Shown here piece by piece: positions 1 through 3,629 of a stretch of 5,439 nucleotides of DNA. This DNA comes from Desulfurococcales archaeon. GTDB lineage: Archaea > Thermoproteota > Thermoprotei_A > Sulfolobales > Desulfurococcaceae. The notes below the pieces were generated by a model. That model searched no databases. It was not told the DNA's origin and saw only the letters and a program-made list of their open reading frames with translations. The DNA lies in contig WAON01000161.1 of the NCBI GenBank assembly GCA_015521265.1, positions 1 to 5,439 of the forward strand, given 5' to 3'. Each line of letters begins with the position of its first letter. The stretch's first letter is position 1. The translations under genes and the position numbers were made by a program.

Positions 1-25
1 GCTCGGAGATGTGTATAAGAGACAG
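1..25 (+). other. Nextera (Tn5) library adapter remnant, not genomic
   Basis: Bases 7-25 read AGATGTGTATAAGAGACAG, the 19-bp Tn5 mosaic end used in Nextera libraries. The six bases before it (GCTCGG) match the read-2 side of that adapter. Genomic sequence therefore starts at about base 26. The adapter was left untrimmed at the contig end, and nothing biological should be inferred from it. No transposase gene or second mosaic end is visible. Confidence 0.97.
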
Positions 26-52
26 GTTTCGTAATGGGTTAAACTCAATTGT

Positions 53-1855
53 TTATGCTATGTAGTATTGTTTTTTGGCTTTTTGTATTCGGTCTAGGTA
101 TGAGCCTGGCTTGTTTACTCTTGGCCTACCTGTTTGTGGGTCTTTCCTGACTGTTATTCCTAGTTCTCCTAGTAGCTTGTTGAATCCTTGCCTGTTGCTC
201 ATTGGTTTTGATGCTTTCCCTTCTATTCCTGGTTTTCCAGTGAATACTATTACTCTGTTCGATATGTAGTTTTGTAGCATGAGGTCGTGTTCTACTACTA
301 GGGCTGTTTTCCTCTTCTCCTCGATTATCCTCCTAATCACCCTTGCTACGCTGAGCCTCTCCTCAACGTCTAGATAGGCTGATGGCTCGTCTAGTAGGTA
401 TAGGTCTGCTGGTGTTGCTAGTGCTACCGCAACAGCTAGCTTCTGTAGTTCCCCGCCGCTTAGGTCCTCAACGCTTCTATCGAGCATTTTGTTTAAGCCG
501 AGCTTCCTGACTAGTTCTGCGTATATCCATGAGCTTGGGTTTAGTGTTAATGGGTCTGCTCTTCGAAGGTTTGCTGCTACTGTTTCCTCGGGGAAGACTT
601 TAGGGGATAGTTCCTGGGGTTTAACACTGATCTTCTCAACAGATACTAGTACCTGCCCCTCATCCGGTTCTAGTCTGCCTGCTAGTATTTTAATGAAGGT
701 TGTCTTACCGATCCCGTTCGGACCTATTATTCCAAGGACTTCTCCCGGATAAGCCTCCCCTTCCTCAACTAGTAGTTTGAAACCTGAAGACTTGTAGGTT
801 TTCACTAGTTTCTCCCACTTAACCACGGGGTACTCGTTCTCAGGGTATAGCGTGGATTCAAGGATTACATGGAACCTTATAGGTTCCCGGCGTATACGCA
901 TGTTCTCAGCTGGCAGATACCCGTCTAGGTAGTAGTTTATCCCTGCACGGACACCGTAGGGTTTCGAAACTATACCGTATACTCCCGGTTCACCATATAT
1001 TACTGAGACATAGTCACTTATGTAGTCTAGTATCATTAAGTCGTGCTCCACGATGAAGACGTATTTACGGGATACATTTATAAACTCCCTAATAGCTTCT
1101 GCAACCCTCATCCTCTCCCTTACATCTAGATAACTACAAGGCTCGTCGAAGAAGTAGGCGTCTACATCCTTCAATAAAACAGCTGCAACTAGAAACTTCT
1201 GGAGTTCTCCACCACTCAATTCCTGGATCTTCCTATCAACGATATTCCTCAATGCAAGCTTATCGATTACCTCCCTAAGAATCCCGCGTTCATCAGCCCT
1301 CCCTAATAATTCCCCTACACGCCCCTTAAGCCTCCTCTTAGCAATCTCAACATACTGGATCTTTACAGCAGTCCTAATCTCCCCATTAGCAATCTTCGAT
1401 AAGTAATTCTGTAGCTCAGTACCCCTAAAACTCCTAACAATCTCATCCCACTCCGGAGGATCCCTAACCCTTCCAAGGTTAGGCTTCAATAGTCCGGAAA
1501 GGATCTTTATACTAGTAGTCTTCCCAGAACCATTCCTCCCAATAATCCCCATAACCCCGCCAATCTTAGGTATCGGAAGATTGTATAGTTTGAAAGCATT
1601 CTCACCATAGCGGTGTACAACGTTTTTCTCAAGCTCGTCGGGCAGGTTCACGATCGATATAGCGTTGAAGGGACACTTCCTAACACATATACCACACCCG
1701 ATACATATATCCTCATATATTACAACATACTTGCCGCTCGGGTCAAGCTCTATTGCCTTCTTCCTACTAGTCCTATTAACAGGGCAGAAACGTATACATT
1801 CAAGATTACACTTACTAGGCTTACAGTACTCTCTATCAACAACGGCAACCCGCAC
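53..1855 (-). CDS. abce1: ABCE1/Rli1 ribosome-recycling ATPase
   Basis: This is the iron-sulfur ABC protein that splits 70S ribosomes after termination and stays on the small subunit during re-initiation. It is cytosolic and has no membrane segments. In 600-residue numbering, an N-terminal ferredoxin-like domain carries eight cysteines (11, 16, 20, 24, 51, 54, 57, 61) for two 4Fe-4S clusters. NBD1 has Walker A GRNGSGKT (106-113), signature LSGGELQ (213-219), Walker B FFDEP (D237/E238) and H271. NBD2 has Walker A GPNGIGKT (378-385), signature LSGGELQ (465-471), Walker B LLDEP (D489/E490) and H523. Hinge 1 lies near 287-322 and the C-terminal hinge near 577-592. The frame is open up to an ATG at 1903, but GTG at 1855 gives the family N-terminus MRVAVVD and exactly 600 residues, the length of the Sulfolobus protein. 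TTG at 1858 is the alternative. Codon choice drifts from G/T-ending at the 5' end to A/C-ending at the 3' end. All catalytic residues are present. Confidence 0.96.
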   Translation of the reverse strand: MRVAVVDREYCKPSKCNLECIRFCPVNRTSRKKAIELDPSGKYVVIYEDICIGCGICVRKCPFNAISIVNLPDELEKNVVHRYGENAFKLYNLPIPKIGGVMGIIGRNGSGKTTSIKILSGLLKPNLGRVRDPPEWDEIVRSFRGTELQNYLSKIANGEIRTAVKIQYVEIAKRRLKGRVGELLGRADERGILREVIDKLALRNIVDRKIQELSGGELQKFLVAAVLLKDVDAYFFDEPCSYLDVRERMRVAEAIREFINVSRKYVFIVEHDLMILDYISDYVSVIYGEPGVYGIVSKPYGVRAGINYYLDGYLPAENMRIRREPIRFHVILESTLYPENEYPVVKWEKLVKTYKSSGFKLLVEEGEAYPGEVLGIIGPNGIGKTTFIKILAGRLEPDEGQVLVSVEKISVKPQELSPKVFPEETVAANLRRADPLTLNPSSWIYAELVRKLGLNKMLDRSVEDLSGGELQKLAVAVALATPADLYLLDEPSAYLDVEERLSVARVIRRIIEEKRKTALVVEHDLMLQNYISNRVIVFTGKPGIEGKASKPMSNRQGFNKLLGELGITVRKDPQTGRPRVNKPGSYLDRIQKAKKQYYIA

Positions 1856-1916
1856 CAAAACAATCAATCCCCACAATACTCTTATCCAATAAGCAGTAGG
1901 CATTAATCACTCACTG

Positions 1917-1923
1917 TATTTAA
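1917..1923 (-). promoter_or_regulatory. Likely TATA box of ABCE1
   Basis: Read on the minus strand this is TTAAATA. It would place transcription start near 1895, leaving a leader of about 40 nt before the GTG at 1855 and putting the ATG at 1903 outside the transcript. That supports the shorter start. The same AT-rich block could serve a plus-strand transcript starting near 1945. It was placed by spacing only. Confidence 0.45.
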
Positions 1924-1944
1924 GGATTTAACCCGGTTTATTAA

Positions 1945-2031
1945 GGAGTAGTATTATGGGATGATGTGTGGCGACGGCGGGAGCACAATAGAGTGCAATG
2001 AAGATATTCGGGTGAGGTACTGACCACTACT
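1945..2031 (+). ncRNA. Candidate small structured RNA, possibly C/D box sRNA
   Basis: A GC-rich island sits in AT-rich intergenic DNA, which in hyperthermophiles often marks structured RNA. AGTAGT (1947-1952) is complementary to ACTACT (2026-2031), and GG (1958-1959) to CC (2024-2025), giving a possible terminal stem. Just inside are ATGATGT (1961-1967, six of seven bases of box C) and CTGA (2020-2023, box D). ATGAAGA (1998-2004) could be C'. A small hairpin GCAC/GTGC (1983-1986, 1993-1996) lies in the middle. No good D' box was found and no rRNA or tRNA target was identified. TATTTAA at 1917-1923 is correctly spaced for a start near 1945. This is a tentative call; the island could also be plain leader or spacer sequence. 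Confidence 0.3.
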
Positions 2032-2057
2032 AATTCCCTTATTACTAGTAAATACGA

Positions 2058-2088
2058 TTGCTACAAGTAGATACCGTATCTATAGCAA
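2058..2088. promoter_or_regulatory. Dyad upstream of TFS-like promoter, candidate operator
   Basis: The core is TAGATAC (2068-2074), one central C, then GTATCTA (2076-2082), a perfect 7-bp dyad. An outer pair TTGCTA (2058-2063) and TAGCAA (2083-2088) is also perfectly complementary, with CAAG unpaired on the left side only. It ends 6 bp before the TATA box at 2095. The near-zero loop makes a protein-bound DNA site more likely than an RNA hairpin. A second palindrome, TTACTAGTAA, lies at 2042-2051. The binding protein is unknown. Confidence 0.5.
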
Positions 2089-2094
2089 GGATAA

Positions 2095-2102
2095 TTTTAT
2101 AA
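2095..2102 (+). promoter_or_regulatory. TATA box of the TFS-like gene
   Basis: TTTTATAA lies in an AT-rich stretch and would give a start near 2125 and a leader of about 50 nt. GGGGT at 2167-2171, six bases before the ATG at 2178, can serve as the ribosome binding site. Confidence 0.55.
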
Positions 2103-2177
2103 AGATATTATGAATTAATCTCTAACCACATAGGTACAGTATTCCGTTGTGAAAAATAGAGGAAACGGGGTAATGAC

Positions 2178-2462
2178 ATGGTAAAGTTTTGTCCCAGATG
2201 CGGCGGACCAATGATACCGGTTAAGAAGGGAAACGAGATCTATTTAAGATGCACTAGGTGCGGATACGAAGTTAAAGCAGATAAGAAAACAGCTGAATCC
2301 TACCGTTTAAAATACCAGGTTGAAAAAGAGAAGAGAGTCATTACATCGAAAGCTACGGTAGCAAGGAAAGCAACACTATCCCCCGAGGAAAGAGAAATAC
2401 TAAAAGAATACTATGAAGTATTCCTCGAGACATTCCAAGAGGAAGAAGGGGGTTCTGAGTAA
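2178..2462 (+). CDS. TFS/RPB9-like zinc-ribbon protein, N-terminal ribbon only
   Basis: The 94-residue protein starts with a zinc ribbon: C5-P-R-C8 and C25-T-R-C28 followed by GY, as in the N-terminal ribbon of archaeal transcript-cleavage factor TFS (also annotated RpoM) and of RPB9. A basic linker covers about 32-65. An acidic helical segment beginning LSPEEREILKEYYE (about 67-80) runs to the end. Full-length TFS is usually a little over 100 residues and has a second, C-terminal ribbon whose acidic pair reaches the RNA polymerase active site to trigger cleavage. That ribbon is absent here, and none is recognisable downstream in another frame. RNA-cleavage activity is therefore not expected; an RNA polymerase-binding role is inferred. 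The gene is monocistronic, with its own TATA box and a dyad in front. Family assignment is good, function uncertain. Confidence 0.82.
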   Translation: MVKFCPRCGGPMIPVKKGNEIYLRCTRCGYEVKADKKTAESYRLKYQVEKEKRVITSKATVARKATLSPEEREILKEYYEVFLETFQEEEGGSE

Positions 2463-2467
2463 GCCTA

Positions 2468-2491
2468 AACCCCCCGGGTTATTTTGTATTT
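2468..2491 (+). terminator. Probable terminator of the TFS-like gene
   Basis: Six bases after the stop codon, AACCC (2468-2472) and GGGTT (2476-2480) form a short stem with a CCC loop, followed by the T-rich tract ATTTTGTATTT. T-rich tracts are the main archaeal termination signal. The stem is weak. Confidence 0.4.
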
Positions 2492-2541
2492 CCACACGTA
2501 TTCCCTCCTTAAAACATACTCTATAGGAGTAATAGCTTTTA

Positions 2542-2598
2542 ACCAATCCTCGTGGAATCTATAAATGGGAAACATTCTGAAAAACAGCTAGGATTGGT
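2542..2598. repeat. 9-bp inverted repeat around the microprotein promoter
   Basis: ACCAATCCT (2542-2550) and AGGATTGGT (2590-2598) are perfect reverse complements 39 nt apart. The left arm sits just upstream of the TATA box at 2560. The right arm contains part of the ribosome binding site of the 2607 ORF. In DNA it could be a split operator. In a read-through RNA from the TFS-like gene it could hide the ribosome binding site. Confidence 0.6.
2560..2566 (+). promoter_or_regulatory. TATA box and ribosome binding site of the 26-codon ORF
   Basis: TATAAAT predicts a start near 2588 and a leader of roughly 20 nt. Within that leader, GGTG (2596-2599) and TGATCC (2601-2606) are two halves of the archaeal ribosome binding consensus AGGTGATCC, split by one base, and the ATG at 2607 follows directly. 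The promoter and binding site argue that the small ORF is a real gene. Confidence 0.5.
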
Positions 2599-2606
2599 GT
2601 TGATCC

Positions 2607-2687
2607 ATGATTGAGGAGGAGTGGTGGGAAGAAGAAGAGGAGTGGGAAGAGGAAGAAGAATGGTGGGAAGAAGAGGAAGAATGGTAG
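2607..2687 (+). CDS. 26-residue Glu/Trp-only microprotein (unrecognised)
   Basis: The frame runs ATG to TAG and encodes Met-Ile followed only by Glu (18) and Trp (6), in the order E3 WW E5 W E5 WW E5 W. This is a 13-residue repeat (WW E5 W E5) used about one and a half times. Trp 6, 13 and 20 are spaced by seven and would line one face of a helix; 19 and 26 share that spacing. Glu is written with both GAA (11) and GAG (7), so it is not a simple triplet expansion. A TATA box (2560) and a split GGTG/TGATCC ribosome binding site precede the start. It is convergent with the Cgi121-like gene, whose stop codon is 14 nt away. I recognise no family. Alternatively the purine-rich strand may matter only as the CU-rich tail of the opposite transcript. 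Confidence 0.5.
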   Translation: MIEEEWWEEEEEWEEEEEWWEEEEEW

Positions 2688-2701
2688 ATTCCACGCCCCT
2701 G

Positions 2702-3205
2702 CTAGGATACTACGTCGAGTAAGTGTTTAAGGTTTTTTACCGCTGGATGAATAGCTGTGCCTAAATCTTCAATCCTAACAATTCGGCAATTACTGGGAGG
2801 TTTCCATGAATAACTACATTTAAGCCCTACAATATAGTATGTCCCACCACTCTTACGGTAGGAATCACTTGCTTCCACAATATAATCCTTCAACTGCCGC
2901 TTCCCCGTTAAGAGCATTGCAAGCAGTAATCCCTTATTCCTAACCCTCAACCTGGGCTTTTCAGAACCAGTAAAGTATACTATACCCTGGATCACTTGGT
3001 AAGCAGTAGAAAGCATAAGTGATGGAATTATTGCTACAGGACATGTACTAGGAGGATTCAAAGCATCTACTTCTTCTTCAAAACCAGGTTTTTCCCCTAC
3101 ACACTTATAAATTATGAAGCCAACCCTATAACCTAGATATGATAACCAGTACCAGCCATCACCGGAGGCTTTAATGCTTAGGATCGAGTTTTTCCCATTA
3201 CTCAA
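2702..3205 (-). CDS. KEOPS complex subunit Cgi121-like protein
   Basis: The 167-residue protein is tentatively Cgi121 (TPRKB family), the small KEOPS subunit that binds the kinase Bud32 and the tRNA 3' end during N6-threonylcarbamoyladenosine (t6A) synthesis. Support comes from the middle of the protein. A helix around LSTAYQVIQGIVYF (65-78), probably the counterpart of the family helix that recruits residues for tRNA contact, is followed by NKGLLLAMLLTGKRQLKDYI (90-109). The latter matches the family pattern of a helix ending in a G-x-RQI-x-x-A-I motif, then a strand (TYYIVGLKC). The family's usual Glu before LL is Gly here, so it is divergent. No membrane segment is evident. The start is TTG at 3205, the first possible codon because a TAA precedes it by one codon. 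It follows eS17 by 27 nt, probably in one transcript. Confidence 0.62.
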   Translation of the reverse strand: MSNGKNSILSIKASGDGWYWLSYLGYRVGFIIYKCVGEKPGFEEEVDALNPPSTCPVAIIPSLMLSTAYQVIQGIVYFTGSEKPRLRVRNKGLLLAMLLTGKRQLKDYIVEASDSYRKSGGTYYIVGLKCSYSWKPPSNCRIVRIEDLGTAIHPAVKNLKHLLDVVS

Positions 3206-3232
3206 AGCTTATTGCCTAAACCCATGTTAAAA

Positions 3233-3439
3233 CTACTGTCTCTGCTGCCTCTTCAACTGTATCGATACTAAATGAGTAATATACCCGGCGATCTGGTTCC
3301 TAACCCTCTTAGACTTAACGTCGACCAGGCGTGAAACAACCCTCTTATTATGCTCGAAATCCCATATGAACAAGTCCGGATACTTCTCGAGTAACTCTCT
3401 AGCAGTCCTCTTAATCATCTTCGTCCTAACTTTACCCAT
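3233..3439 (-). CDS. rps17e: Small-subunit ribosomal protein eS17
   Basis: eS17 is an archaeal/eukaryotic ribosomal protein of the 30S subunit. The 68-residue protein has the family features in order: MGKVRTK-x-x-KRTARELLEKYPD at the N-terminus, WDFEHNKRVV (about 26-35), then SKRVRNQIAGYITHLV (about 43-58) and a basic tail. Pyrococcus eS17 is of similar length, while Sulfolobus has a longer tail. The ATG at 3439 gives the conserved MGKVR start. GGGGG (3449-3453 on the minus strand) nine bases upstream is a usable ribosome binding site. It leads the unit with the Cgi121-like gene and is divergent from the thermosome gene. Confidence 0.93.
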   Translation of the reverse strand: MGKVRTKMIKRTARELLEKYPDLFIWDFEHNKRVVSRLVDVKSKRVRNQIAGYITHLVSIQLKRQQRQ

Positions 3440-3493
3440 CCCTATAATCCCCCGTAGATACTATTCGTCTTCATGGATTATCTCGTTCGGGGC

Positions 3494-3501
3494 TTTTAAA
3501 A
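3494..3501 (-). promoter_or_regulatory. TATA box of the eS17-Cgi121 unit
   Basis: TTTTAAAA is self-complementary. Read on the minus strand it would start transcription near 3472, about 33 nt before the eS17 ATG. It lies 27 bp from the divergent thermosome TATA box. Confidence 0.5.
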
Positions 3502-3528
3502 CATATCCCCACCCCCGTTAGGGATAGG

Positions 3529-3536
3529 TTTATATA
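3529..3536 (+). promoter_or_regulatory. TATA box of the thermosome gene
   Basis: TTTATATA predicts a start near 3558 and a leader of about 70 nt, longer than is usual for crenarchaeal first genes, many of which are leaderless. A 6-bp inverted repeat, TCATGG (3546-3551) and CCATGA (3571-3576), spans the predicted start and could be an operator. Confidence 0.65.
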
Positions 3537-3580
3537 GAAGTGGTTTCATGGATGATATCTGGAACTATAACCATGATACT

Positions 3581-3600
3581 CGCTTAGTTATTCCTAAGCG
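3581..3600 (+). promoter_or_regulatory. Perfect hairpin in the thermosome leader
   Basis: CGCTTAG (3581-3587), loop TTATTC, then CTAAGCG (3594-3600) form a perfect 7-bp stem, with one further T-G wobble at 3580/3601. It lies 18 nt before the ribosome binding site and does not cover it. Possible roles are leader stability, a protein site or a temperature-sensitive element; none is shown. Confidence 0.5.
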
Positions 3601-3618
3601 GTAAAGGAAAACTTGATG

Positions 3619-3624
3619 GGTGAT
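3619..3624 (+). promoter_or_regulatory. Ribosome binding site deciding the thermosome start
   Basis: GGTGAT, complementary to the archaeal 16S rRNA 3' end, lies five bases before the ATG at 3630. The next in-frame ATG at 3645 has no such site, so 3630 is the start. Confidence 0.85.
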
Positions 3625-3629
3625 ACTGG

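Larger units (their letters stand above)
2551..2695. repeat. 11-bp inverted repeat bracketing the Glu/Trp ORF
   Basis: CGTGGAATCTA (2551-2561) and TAGATTCCACG (2685-2695) are perfect reverse complements. The left arm runs into the TATA box and the right arm starts at the TAG stop codon of the 26-codon ORF. The left arm directly abuts the left arm of the 9-bp repeat, so one continuous 20-nt block (2542-2561) is complementary to both the ribosome-binding region and the stop region. No target-site duplication flanks the pair. Confidence 0.7.

Noticed and set aside
1..25. End of a real Tn5/IS50 element
   Set aside because: The six bases before the mosaic end match the Nextera read-2 adapter, and no transposase is present.
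1856..1903. ABCE1 starting at the ATG at 1903 (616 residues)
   Set aside because: The extra 16 residues match nothing in the family, lie too close to the likely TATA box at 1917-1923, and the GTG at 1855 gives the conserved MRVAV start and the family length.
1613..1906. Plus-strand open frames antisense to the start of ABCE1, and similar ones at 75-269 and 489-752
   Set aside because: They are antisense shadows of a strongly conserved gene with no recognisable protein features.
1904..2177. tRNA or 5S rRNA in the intergenic region
   Set aside because: No cloverleaf arms, T-loop GTTCGA-type motif or CCA-end context was seen.
2463..2606. Frameshifted second zinc ribbon of the TFS-like gene
   Set aside because: No paired cysteine motifs or acidic-pair sequence could be found in the frames downstream of the stop codon.
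2607..2687. Trp-codon leader peptide for attenuation of a trp operon
   Set aside because: No tryptophan gene follows on the plus strand; the next plus-strand gene is the thermosome almost 1 kb away.
2551..2695. MITE-type mobile element with 11-bp terminal inverted repeats
   Set aside because: There is no target-site duplication, the arms overlap a promoter and a stop codon, and no second copy is visible in the window.
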